DNA of 64,000 nucleotides from Lachnoclostridium phytofermentans (GTDB lineage Bacteria > Bacillota > Clostridia > Lachnospirales > Lachnospiraceae), in NCBI RefSeq assembly GCF_000733755.1, contig NZ_JPOF01000001.1:352001-416000 (forward strand). The letters are read 5' to 3'. The position numbers were made by a program, and so were the translations under genes. Shown piece by piece: positions 8,563 through 15,252 of this stretch. The number at the start of each line of letters is the position of its first letter. The stretch's first letter is position 1. The notes below the pieces were generated by a model. The model had not been told where the DNA came from. It worked only from the letters and a program-made list of their open reading frames with translations, and searched no databases.

Positions 8563-9140
8563 AAACAAAACAAAAAGCAAGATGGTATGAAAAACTTTGG
8601 ATTGCATCCATAATTTATCTTATATTATCACCATTTAACATTCTATTCGCATGGTTAGGATTATTATGTTTTTTTATCCCCCTCTTAATTTCAATGTTGA
8701 AAGGAAATAAAGCATATTGTAATCGTTATTGTGGAAGAGGTCAATTACTCACCTTGTTAGGCGATCGTTTGAAATTATCGAGAAATAAACCTACACCGAA
8801 GTGGATGCGCTCCAATTATTTTCGGTATGGTTTTTTAATATTCTTTCTAACTATGTTTATCAATATGCTTATGAACACTTATCTCGTAATGAAGGGAGCA
8901 GAGAGTTTAAAGCAAGTGATTAAGATCCTTTGGACGTTTAAACTGCCTTGGAATTTTGCACAGTATACTTATGCATCACCATGGATCGTGCAATTTGGAT
9001 TTGGATTCTACAGTATTATGCTCACTTCCACTATCTTGGGGCTTGTGACAATGCTACTCTATAAGCCAAGATCTTGGTGTGTCTATTGTCCTATGGGTAC
9101 TATGACACAAAGTATCTGTAAGTTAAAACAGAAGCAGTAA
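8559..9140 (+). CDS. Membrane Fe-S protein (NapH/polyferredoxin-like)
   Basis: A 193-residue protein with about four membrane helices and Cys motifs facing the same side: CNRYCGRGQLL near residue 52 and CVYCPMGTMTQSIC near the C-terminus. This resembles the membrane parts of NapH/NosR/CcoG-type proteins that pass electrons to periplasmic or membrane targets. I choose the TTG at 8559 as start: it overlaps the ferredoxin stop codon (TTGA) and GGGAGGA lies 7 bases upstream; the longer in-frame ATG start at 8514 lies inside the ferredoxin gene. The redox partner is unknown. Confidence 0.75.
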   Translation: MKTKQKARWYEKLWIASIIYLILSPFNILFAWLGLLCFFIPLLISMLKGNKAYCNRYCGRGQLLTLLGDRLKLSRNKPTPKWMRSNYFRYGFLIFFLTMFINMLMNTYLVMKGAESLKQVIKILWTFKLPWNFAQYTYASPWIVQFGFGFYSIMLTSTILGLVTMLLYKPRSWCVYCPMGTMTQSICKLKQKQ

Positions 9141-9202
9141 TAAAGTTCACTACCAAAGTATTCAAGAGGAATAAGACTAGAAAGGCATCTTACGTAGGTA
9201 GG

Positions 9203-9631
9203 GTGGACGAAACACTCCTTTCTTTAGGAATGGTGCGTGGTGATTTGGGGTATTATTACGCAAATGAGAAAGCATTAAAGCAAAAAACACCTTGTTTATT
9301 TAGGTTAGTTAATATAAATACATATAATCCTTGGCATTCTGAAATAAAGTCTGAAAAATTGGAGCTTGGATTGAGAATAAGAAATATTTATAAATGTATG
9401 GAATATTTACAAAGCTGTCCTGATTCAGTGAAACGAATTTTTATCGATAAAAGTGATAGCGGGTGTCAAAGACGAAAAGATGGTACCTGTAAACATGGTG
9501 TTAGTTATGAAATGGACGGACAAATATACTGGCGTTGTGCTTGCTGCGATCCTGCTATACGTTTTCAGCAGCCTAAAATTGAGGATATACCACATTATAT
9601 TAAGCTAGTCGAATTAGGAACTAAGAAATAA
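9203..9631 (+). CDS. Cys-rich protein of unknown function, possibly a C-terminal fragment
   Basis: A 142-residue frame starting at GTG. It has eight Cys residues, including CQRRKDGTCKHG and RCACCDP near the C-terminus, suggesting zinc binding. I do not recognise a characterised family; the tail (IPHYIKLVELG) looks like the end of longer clostridial hypothetical proteins, so this may be a truncated remnant. No strong ribosome binding site is seen. After its TAA, and after one more in-frame TGA, the same frame continues with a protein-like tail (SAKPAYSELLNFFNEDLG) to 9733, consistent with local decay or a second broken gene. Confidence 0.45.
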   Translation: MDETLLSLGMVRGDLGYYYANEKALKQKTPCLFRLVNINTYNPWHSEIKSEKLELGLRIRNIYKCMEYLQSCPDSVKRIFIDKSDSGCQRRKDGTCKHGVSYEMDGQIYWRCACCDPAIRFQQPKIEDIPHYIKLVELGTKK

Positions 9632-10116
9632 AGGGTGTGAAAAAATAAACAAGAAGAACATCCTAAATCAGCCAAACCTGCATACAGTGAACTTCTCAAT
9701 TTTTTCAATGAAGATCTAGGAATCCTATCATAAAGGGAATTTTGCCCATTATTGATAGGATTCTTTTATTTATGACAAGGAAAAGTATGCGAAACATGCT
9801 TTTTTTATTTAGATCAAGGTTTTTGTGGTGAGTTTTATACTGGGTAGGTGTTTTATGTAAAAAAATATAGGATAAATAAGAATAAAAACCACGATTGTAA
9901 ATTTATTACAAATTATGATAAAATAAGAGATAAGATATGTTCTTATAAGAGCAGAAAGGAGGTATTTTATAAAATATAAGAAGATAAGTTTATAAAATGA
10001 AAAATGAAAGAGAGGTGATGGAGAAAGTAGTTAAAAAGTTGCAAAATCAATCTTACAAGTAAGAAAGCAATCTAACTCATTCTGGGGGGAATGAAGTTAA
10101 TAAAGGGGATAATATT
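9632..10116. other. Gap before the peptide cluster
   Basis: This holds a remnant-like coding tail (to 9733), a terminator (9720-9770), and an AT-rich stretch with a possible promoter: TTGTAA at 9895-9900 and TAAAAT at 9919-9924, 18 bp apart. The -35 lies in an inverted repeat (TTGTAA, 5 bases, TTACAA; 9895-9911) that could be an operator. A short frame of 14-21 codons (starts at 9997 or 10018) was seen but has no independent support. Confidence 0.5.
9720..9770 (+). terminator. Rho-independent terminator
   Basis: Stem AATCCTATCA (9721-9730) pairs with TGATAGGATT (9753-9762) and is followed by CTTTTATTT. It separates the orphan Cys-rich gene from the peptide cluster. Confidence 0.75.
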
Positions 10117-10923
10117 ATGTATCGAATCGCAATTTGTGATGATGATAAAACTATATGCAATCAGCTTTCTGAGATTATTAATGAGTTTGCAAGTACGAAT
10201 TATTTGGATATTCAACCGGTTCTGTTCTTTCATTGTAGAGATCTATATCAAGAATTGAAGAATAAAGAAGGATTACAATTTGATTTGATATTCTTAAACA
10301 TTGAATTTAAGGGAGATACAATGAATGGAATAGTGATTGGTCATTGGATACGATATAAATTAAAGAATGAAGTAATCCAGATTGTATATATGTCAAATAA
10401 AAAAGAATTCTGTATGAGTTTATTTGAATTAAGACCATTAAATTTTAGATTAAAACCAATAGATTCCCGTAAAATTATCACTGATTTAAAGCGAGCAATT
10501 AGGATAAAGGGAATTGTAGAAGAAGTATTTCGCTATAAGAGTGGGAATACGATAAAGTTTGTAAATCTAAATGATATCTTATATTTCGAATCTTATGGCC
10601 ATCGAGTTAAATTATTTTTATATGAAGATAGTGTGAAATATCAAGATTTTTCACACACGAATTTGTGCTGTCGCCCTAATTCGCAGGATTTCGTAGGAAT
10701 GGAAATTAGAATGGAAATATTCTATGAAAAACTCTCTAATATTTATCCAAAGATAAGTAAATATGCATTTATATGGGCTCACAATTCTTTTCTAATCAAT
10801 TGTAAGTATATAAAAGAGTATGGAAATAAGCAGATTGTAATGAAGAATGGTGATATCATACCCGTCAGCCGTGGTCGTAAAAAAGAATTGGAAAGTATTA
10901 CAGTTTGCGAGAGTATTATGTAA
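10117..10923 (+). CDS. LytTR-family response regulator with altered receiver domain
   Basis: A 268-residue AgrA/ComE-like regulator. Residues 1-125 form a receiver domain (acidic pocket CDDD at 7-10, conserved Lys in FRLKPID), and the C-terminal part from about 145 is a LytTR DNA-binding domain (YFESYGHRVKLF, FIWAHNSFLIN, IPVSRGRKKEL). The position that normally holds the phosphorylated Asp (FLDIE in typical members) is Asn61 (FLNIE), so the protein probably does not work by ordinary phosphorylation. No histidine kinase is nearby. It is the first gene of the peptide cluster and is the likely activator through the repeats at 10931-10960. Confidence 0.88.
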   Translation: MYRIAICDDDKTICNQLSEIINEFASTNYLDIQPVLFFHCRDLYQELKNKEGLQFDLIFLNIEFKGDTMNGIVIGHWIRYKLKNEVIQIVYMSNKKEFCMSLFELRPLNFRLKPIDSRKIITDLKRAIRIKGIVEEVFRYKSGNTIKFVNLNDILYFESYGHRVKLFLYEDSVKYQDFSHTNLCCRPNSQDFVGMEIRMEIFYEKLSNIYPKISKYAFIWAHNSFLINCKYIKEYGNKQIVMKNGDIIPVSRGRKKELESITVCESIM

Positions 10924-10930
10924 GAATATA

Positions 10931-10960
10931 CAAAATATGTCAAAAACAATGCAAAATATG
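10931..10960 (+). promoter_or_regulatory. Candidate LytTR operator (two direct repeats, 21-bp phase)
   Basis: CAAAATATG occurs at 10931-10939 and again at 10952-10960: two 9-bp repeats with 12 bp between them, so they lie on the same face of the helix. LytTR regulators (AgrA, ComE, BlpR) typically bind paired direct repeats of about this size and spacing just upstream of the -35. A LytTR gene ends 11 bp upstream, and a -10 follows. Confidence 0.6.
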
Positions 10961-10968
10961 CAAATTTT

Positions 10969-10997
10969 ATAACAAAAAGTTCTGGTTATGATATAAT
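10969..10997 (+). promoter_or_regulatory. Predicted promoter of the peptide operon
   Basis: A perfect -10 TATAAT lies at 10992-10997. The -35 position (ATAACA, 10969-10974, 17-bp spacer) is weak, which fits a promoter that needs an activator bound at the adjacent 21-bp-phased repeats. Confidence 0.6.
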
Positions 10998-11055
10998 TTA
11001 CGAAATAGTAAAATTATGGAAATAACTAGAACTTTTTTTATGAAAGGATGAGAGT

Positions 11056-11376
11056 ATGGAAGAAAAAGAGATACTAAAGGTGTGTTCAGAGTTAGTGGGT
11101 GAAATAACAGAAGAGCAAACTATGTTAGAAGAATCTTTTTATGTACGTGGTGATCAAAAAAATGCTTCAGAACAATTTATCGGACTATCTTCATTAGAGC
11201 TTGTGGAATTTATTATCATGCTGGAAGAACATTATAAAATTGCAGTTACCAATGAAGAGGTAATGAAGTTTATACAGATGAGAGACATTGTAGAATTTAT
11301 TAAAAAAGAACTTATGATACAAAGAGAAAGAGAGCTTGAAATAGAAGCAGCTAGTCAAAGGTTATTTGGTGAATAG
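11056..11376 (+). CDS. Acyl-carrier-protein-like protein of the peptide cluster
   Basis: A 106-residue helical protein with a carrier-protein layout. GLSSLELVEFIIMLEEHY (from residue 43) corresponds to the GxDSLELVEFIxxLEExF phosphopantetheine motif. The usual Asp is Ser45, but the attachment Ser (Ser46) is kept. The tail is long and charged. I recall a TIGRFAM-style model for ACP-related proteins in clostridial Cys-rich peptide operons, which this fits. It would hold an acyl or aminoacyl thioester, or may have become a scaffold. It is the first gene after the predicted LytTR-controlled promoter and ends at the start of the first radical SAM gene. Confidence 0.78.
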   Translation: MEEKEILKVCSELVGEITEEQTMLEESFYVRGDQKNASEQFIGLSSLELVEFIIMLEEHYKIAVTNEEVMKFIQMRDIVEFIKKELMIQRERELEIEAASQRLFGE

Positions 11377-11377
11377 G

Positions 11378-12592
11378 ATGAAGTGGTCAAGATATAATAT
11401 GCAGTGGGAGAGTGATCAAGATACTATAGTGACTTATAATTCTCTAAATCATAAAATATTGCAGGGATTAAAAGAAGATTATAGGTCAATCAAAAGTGTG
11501 GAACAGCTTTGTCTTGATGGTTTTCTGGTTAAGGATCAGCTTGATGAAGTAAAGCTTTTAAAAGAGTCACTCGAATTTAGGAATCAAGATACCAATAGTC
11601 TGTCTTGTTGGGTATTCGTGAGTAATGATTGTAATCTAACCTGTCCGTATTGTTGGGAACAGGGAGGGCTGTTAAAAAAAGAAACCAATATGTCAATGGA
11701 AAATGCAAGGAAAACAGTTGATTGGTTGATACACCGTATCGTTAAGAGTGCAGCAAAAGAGTTATCGTTAACCTTTATGGGCGGAGAACCTTTATTAAAC
11801 ATGGAAGTAATAAAGCAGATAGCACAGCAACTAAATCAAAAGATACCAAAGGTTAGCTATGACATTATTACAAACGGTGTTCTCCTAACTCCTAAAGTCA
11901 TTGAGGAATGTATGGAGATAAATCTTCATTCCTATCAAATTACATTAGATGGAACGAGAAATCTACATGATTCCAGACGCTGTTTCGCTGATGGAGAAGG
12001 CACTTTTGATGTAATACTGAAAAATATAGAAAGCCTTGTAACAATGGATGAGAACGTAAGTCTGGTGATACGGATGAACATAGATATGCAAAATTATAAG
12101 AACATACCAATTTTACTTCGTTTGTTACACCGTATGGAATTCCACCGATTCGCGGCGCTTTGTATTAATGATACGATCTTAAAGGATTCAGGTCAAAACA
12201 GTTTTATATTAAAGGAAGTGATTCATATTCTAAGGTTGGCAAAGGAACTGGGTTTTCAAATTGCTTATGGAGAGTTAAATCATTGTTGGATGATGAGTGA
12301 AGCATGGTTCATGATTAATCAAGATGGTCTTATCTATAAGTGTCCGTCCCTTGTTGGTGAGAAAGAATATGCAGTGGGTTCCATAAGAGATGCAGAGTTT
12401 AATAAGGAGTATCAAAGGCAGATCTCTTTAAAACCTTGGGATACTTGTCTGTCTTGTGAACTAGCTGGTTTGTGCAGTGGCGGATGTCCAAATCGAGATA
12501 AAATTCAAGAAGCACAAGGACAGCCCAAAAAGGTTTGTAGAAAACAGTATCTCATGGAATTATTAAAATTAAAGTATGAACCAGAAGGTTAG
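11378..12592 (+). CDS. Radical SAM/SPASM peptide maturase 1
   Basis: A 404-residue enzyme. An N-terminal region of about 75 residues (MKWSRYN..., YNSLNHKILQ) resembles the peptide-recognition part of such maturases. The radical SAM motif CNLTCPYC (C85, C89, C92) binds the SAM-coordinating [4Fe-4S] cluster, and MGGEP follows. The C-terminal SPASM region has Cys in YKCPSLVG, DTCLSCELAGLCSGGC and KVCRKQ, enough for auxiliary clusters. It probably modifies the core of the 34-residue peptides by C-centred radical chemistry. I use ATG 11378, just after the carrier-protein stop, with GGTGA upstream; a TTG at 11366 is also in frame. It is a paralogue of the next gene. Confidence 0.9.
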   Translation: MKWSRYNMQWESDQDTIVTYNSLNHKILQGLKEDYRSIKSVEQLCLDGFLVKDQLDEVKLLKESLEFRNQDTNSLSCWVFVSNDCNLTCPYCWEQGGLLKKETNMSMENARKTVDWLIHRIVKSAAKELSLTFMGGEPLLNMEVIKQIAQQLNQKIPKVSYDIITNGVLLTPKVIEECMEINLHSYQITLDGTRNLHDSRRCFADGEGTFDVILKNIESLVTMDENVSLVIRMNIDMQNYKNIPILLRLLHRMEFHRFAALCINDTILKDSGQNSFILKEVIHILRLAKELGFQIAYGELNHCWMMSEAWFMINQDGLIYKCPSLVGEKEYAVGSIRDAEFNKEYQRQISLKPWDTCLSCELAGLCSGGCPNRDKIQEAQGQPKKVCRKQYLMELLKLKYEPEG

Positions 12593-12637
12593 GAAAAATG
12601 AAACAATTCAATATGCGACGGCAGAACGGGGGATTAT

Positions 12638-13909
12638 ATGAAAATACGATGGTCCAAGTATGTGAACTTTTATAACAGCAACGATGACGTGATTCTGTTT
12701 CATAGTGTAAATCGTGCTGTAAATAAAATAATGACGAAAGATTTAGAGAAAATCAATGCTTATCTTCGGGATGGAATTACGGATGTAGATACAAAAAATA
12801 TTATATCAGAACTCTATGTAGATAAATTTATCGTACTAAAGGAAGAAAAGGAAGAGGAGGAATTCCGAAAAGTCAGAGAAGGCAGAGATGCAAGCGGTGA
12901 GTGTTTAGTATACTTTATTCCTACCTTTAGCTGTAATTTCAGGTGTCCTTACTGTATTGTTGAGTCCACGGAACACGAAGCAGAGTGTCATTCTGAGATA
13001 GCCTCTGCGGATGATGTCGTAACCATGGCTGTTTGGCTTAAGGAATATGTATTAGAAAGAGGATTAAAAAAGCTTACGATTGAATTATTTGGTGGAGAGC
13101 CGATGGTAGGTCATGAGCAAAACTTAATTTTTCTAAAAGAACTAAGTACGCTAAAAGAGGAAGGAATAGAGCTAACGATACATATGATTTCCAATTGCTA
13201 TCTACTTACGGAAAAAAAGATAGAAGAATTGGCTCAGTATGGTCTAAAGAGTATTCAGTGTACCATAGACGGGCCAAAAGAAATTCATGATAAACGTAGA
13301 ATATTAGCAAATGGAGAAGGTTCCTTTGACCAGATTATTGAAAATATATCGATATTAAAAGAGAAAGAGGTTGAATTAATTATTCGTATTAATATAGATC
13401 AAGAGAATGCACCTTATATTTGTGAGCTGCTTGATTTTTTAGAAGAGAAAGGGTTTCAAAAAAGTGCGGTACTGGGAATCGCACCGGTGGATCCTCCAAT
13501 CACAAACGAAGCGATATCCGGACATACTGCTCATACAATGAAATATCTAGAACCAATCTATAAGAAGCTTAAGGAAAAGAAGTTTAATTTTCGTTTGTGG
13601 GAAACGTTCTGTGGTCATGGTACCAGGGATTTTTTTGTACTTTGCCCGGATGGTAAGTTATATAATTGCCCATCCTTTGCTGGACTGAAAGGATATGAAG
13701 TAGGTGATGTCAATGCTGGCGGTTTTTATAAGGAACGGCCTGGCATGCATGACATACCGGATAAATGCTACTCTTGTAGTCTGGTTGGTGTCTGTGCTGG
13801 AGGATGCTTCTTTACCAAAACAGTTCACCAGTTAGGAGAGCAATATTGTCTTAAATTAACACACTCTGCGATGGCAAAAAACTACTTCTTGGCTCGATAT
13901 GGTTCATAA
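12638..13909 (+). CDS. Radical SAM/SPASM peptide maturase 2
   Basis: A 423-residue paralogue of the preceding maturase: both begin with a W-S-[RK]-Y signature and share the same domain order. The radical SAM motif is CNFRCPYC (C99, C103, C106) with FGGEP near residue 150. The SPASM Cys cluster is LYNCPSFAG, DKCYSCSLVGVCAGGC and QYCLKL. Having two related enzymes side by side suggests two sites or two reactions on the peptide, or a heterodimer. It ends 66 bases before the first precursor gene. Confidence 0.9.
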   Translation: MKIRWSKYVNFYNSNDDVILFHSVNRAVNKIMTKDLEKINAYLRDGITDVDTKNIISELYVDKFIVLKEEKEEEEFRKVREGRDASGECLVYFIPTFSCNFRCPYCIVESTEHEAECHSEIASADDVVTMAVWLKEYVLERGLKKLTIELFGGEPMVGHEQNLIFLKELSTLKEEGIELTIHMISNCYLLTEKKIEELAQYGLKSIQCTIDGPKEIHDKRRILANGEGSFDQIIENISILKEKEVELIIRINIDQENAPYICELLDFLEEKGFQKSAVLGIAPVDPPITNEAISGHTAHTMKYLEPIYKKLKEKKFNFRLWETFCGHGTRDFFVLCPDGKLYNCPSFAGLKGYEVGDVNAGGFYKERPGMHDIPDKCYSCSLVGVCAGGCFFTKTVHQLGEQYCLKLTHSAMAKNYFLARYGS

Positions 13910-13975
13910 TGCTTTTTAGAATAGCAATATTCTTGAAAGAATGGTATGTGGTTATGTATTAGGAGGTGAATTGAC

Positions 13976-14080
13976 ATGAAGGTTATGAGACTTGCTAAGG
14001 CAAAAGCTGGTGAGAAAAATTATTGCTGTAATACATTTACTGGTGGTTGCTGTAATACATATTCTACAACAGGATGCTAA
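13976..14080 (+). CDS. Cys-rich RiPP precursor peptide 1
   Basis: A 34-residue peptide with a perfect AGGAGGTG ribosome binding site at 13961-13968. Leader residues 1-16 are basic (MKVMRLAKAKAGEKN, then Tyr). The core, residues 17-34, is CCNTFTGGCCNTYSTTGC. Five Cys at 17, 18, 25, 26 and 34 follow an 8-residue period, the C-terminal GC being a third partial unit. It is the first of three tandem copies sandwiched between radical SAM genes, the arrangement expected of a ribosomally made, post-translationally modified peptide. Its leader lacks a classic double-Gly cleavage site. It resembles the clostridial CLI_3235-class bacteriocin precursors I recall, but the product is unknown. Confidence 0.9.
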   Translation: MKVMRLAKAKAGEKNYCCNTFTGGCCNTYSTTGC

Positions 14081-14092
14081 AATTTGAAGATT

Positions 14093-14139
14093 ATTAGCAA
14101 ATAGTTACCGAATGCAATCTGCATTTTGGTAGTGCTAAT
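14093..14139 (+). other. Hairpin between precursor genes 1 and 2
   Basis: ATTAGCA (14093-14099) pairs with TGCTAAT (14133-14139). Inside, TACCGAATGCA (14106-14116) pairs with the following TGCATT and TGGTA bases, with one bulge. No T-run follows, so it is more likely an mRNA-stabilising or processing hairpin than a terminator. Confidence 0.7.
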
Positions 14140-14159
14140 TAAGAATAGGAGGTGTTTGC

Positions 14160-14264
14160 ATGAAGGTAACGAGATTAGCAAAGGCAAAAGCTGGGGAAAA
14201 GAATTTCTGCTGTAACACTTTTACAGGTGCTTGCTGTAATACATATACAACAACAGGATGCTAA
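14160..14264 (+). CDS. Cys-rich RiPP precursor peptide 2
   Basis: A 34-residue peptide with AGGAGGTG at 14147-14154. The leader differs from copy 1 only at residue 4 (Thr), with Phe at 16. The core is CCNTFTGACCNTYTTTGC, with Cys at the same five positions and the same CCNT[FY] repeat. Changes between copies fall at residues 4, 16, 24 and 30, so selection keeps the Cys, Asn, Thr and C-terminal GC. It stops 11 bases before copy 3. Confidence 0.9.
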   Translation: MKVTRLAKAKAGEKNFCCNTFTGACCNTYTTTGC

Positions 14265-14275
14265 GAGGAATTAGC

Positions 14276-14380
14276 ATGAAAGTGATAAGGTTAGCAAAGG
14301 CGAAAGCTGGGGAAAGAAATTTTTGCTGCAATACTTATATACCAAGTTGTTGTAATACCTACACAGTAGTTGGGTGTTAG
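14276..14380 (+). CDS. Cys-rich RiPP precursor peptide 3
   Basis: A 34-residue peptide, the most divergent copy. The leader is MKVIRLAKAKAGERN followed by Phe; the core is CCNTYIPSCCNTYTVVGC. All five Cys and both CCNT units are kept, while the spacers become YIPS and YTVV. Its ribosome binding site (GAGGA, 14265-14269) is weaker than those of copies 1 and 2 and lies directly after the copy 2 stop, so it is probably translated by re-initiation at a lower level. Confidence 0.88.
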   Translation: MKVIRLAKAKAGERNFCCNTYIPSCCNTYTVVGC

Positions 14381-14454
14381 AGAGTTAGCTTTTACTTGTT
14401 TCTGATGCTTTAAAAATTTTATGCATAATCATATACCATTATAAGGAGAAACGT

Positions 14455-15225
14455 ATGACAACTTTTTATGAAAGCTATATTAAGGAAGAATTGAGTCAGG
14501 TGAGTTTTTTTAAAGAAGAAGAGAAAACTGAAGAGGATGTTAGAGTGAATGAAGTGTATTATAAATCCGGGAAAGATCAAATTGTAATAAGAGATCTTAT
14601 ACTAAAAAGATTTGCTTATCGTCCGGCTCCTATTGTTGTGTTGAACTTTCAAAACGAATTGGGATTTGGCAGCGAGGAAGATACTTTTATTCAAAAACTG
14701 TTAAAACTAGGTACTAGGGTTATATTGGCAAAACATAGTTACTATGACACAGAGGAGGAAAACGGATTTCACAATTTAGGTATCGCTTATTGGATACCGA
14801 ATATGGTAGCGATGAAGTTATGCTGTCAATATCTTGTGAAATCAAATTACTTAAGAGATTTATCATTTATCAGTATGAATGGATTAACAAGCTGTACATT
14901 GGCAGCGATAGTTTCTCAGAATATCAATTGCAATCAATTGTATTTTATCAATGGATTGATGGATTTTGAGTATCTGTCTGATCAAAACCTTTGGAATACT
15001 GTATTTTCAACGGGTTATTATAGTTTAGAAGAAGAGGTCAGGAAATTTCCGCTGCAGGAGTTCCCTGAATTACATTACTTAAATCCATATCGATTATTTA
15101 CTGAGGCAAAGGCTTTAGATAAAACGTATTTTGATAACTTTACTTTCTTTCAGGACTTAAACATAAAACCGATCCCATATGAAAGTATAGAGGAAGTATT
15201 TACATATATATTAGATAGAATTTGA
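14455..15225 (+). CDS. Unknown peptide-cluster protein, possibly alpha/beta-hydrolase-like
   Basis: A 256-residue soluble protein I do not recognise with certainty. The central part alternates strands and helices as in an alpha/beta hydrolase: IVVLNFQNELGFGSEEDTFIQKL, then GTRVILAKHSYYD, then LSFISMNGLTSCTLAAIV, where the nucleophile elbow would be, then NQLYFINGLMDFE. A normal GxSxG is absent (SMNGLTS instead), so it may be inactive, use Thr or Ser differently, or be another fold. The ribosome binding site AAGGAG is good. Its position right after the precursors suggests a direct role with the peptide: binding, ester/thioester handling or leader removal (inference). Confidence 0.6.
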   Translation: MTTFYESYIKEELSQVSFFKEEEKTEEDVRVNEVYYKSGKDQIVIRDLILKRFAYRPAPIVVLNFQNELGFGSEEDTFIQKLLKLGTRVILAKHSYYDTEEENGFHNLGIAYWIPNMVAMKLCCQYLVKSNYLRDLSFISMNGLTSCTLAAIVSQNINCNQLYFINGLMDFEYLSDQNLWNTVFSTGYYSLEEEVRKFPLQEFPELHYLNPYRLFTEAKALDKTYFDNFTFFQDLNIKPIPYESIEEVFTYILDRI

Positions 15226-15252
15226 CGTGTACTTAAGGAAATTAAGGATACT

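Noticed and set aside
9997-10062. Possible signal peptide gene before the LytTR regulator
   Set aside because: The frame is only 14-21 codons, with no secretion signal or conservation evidence visible; it was not called a gene.
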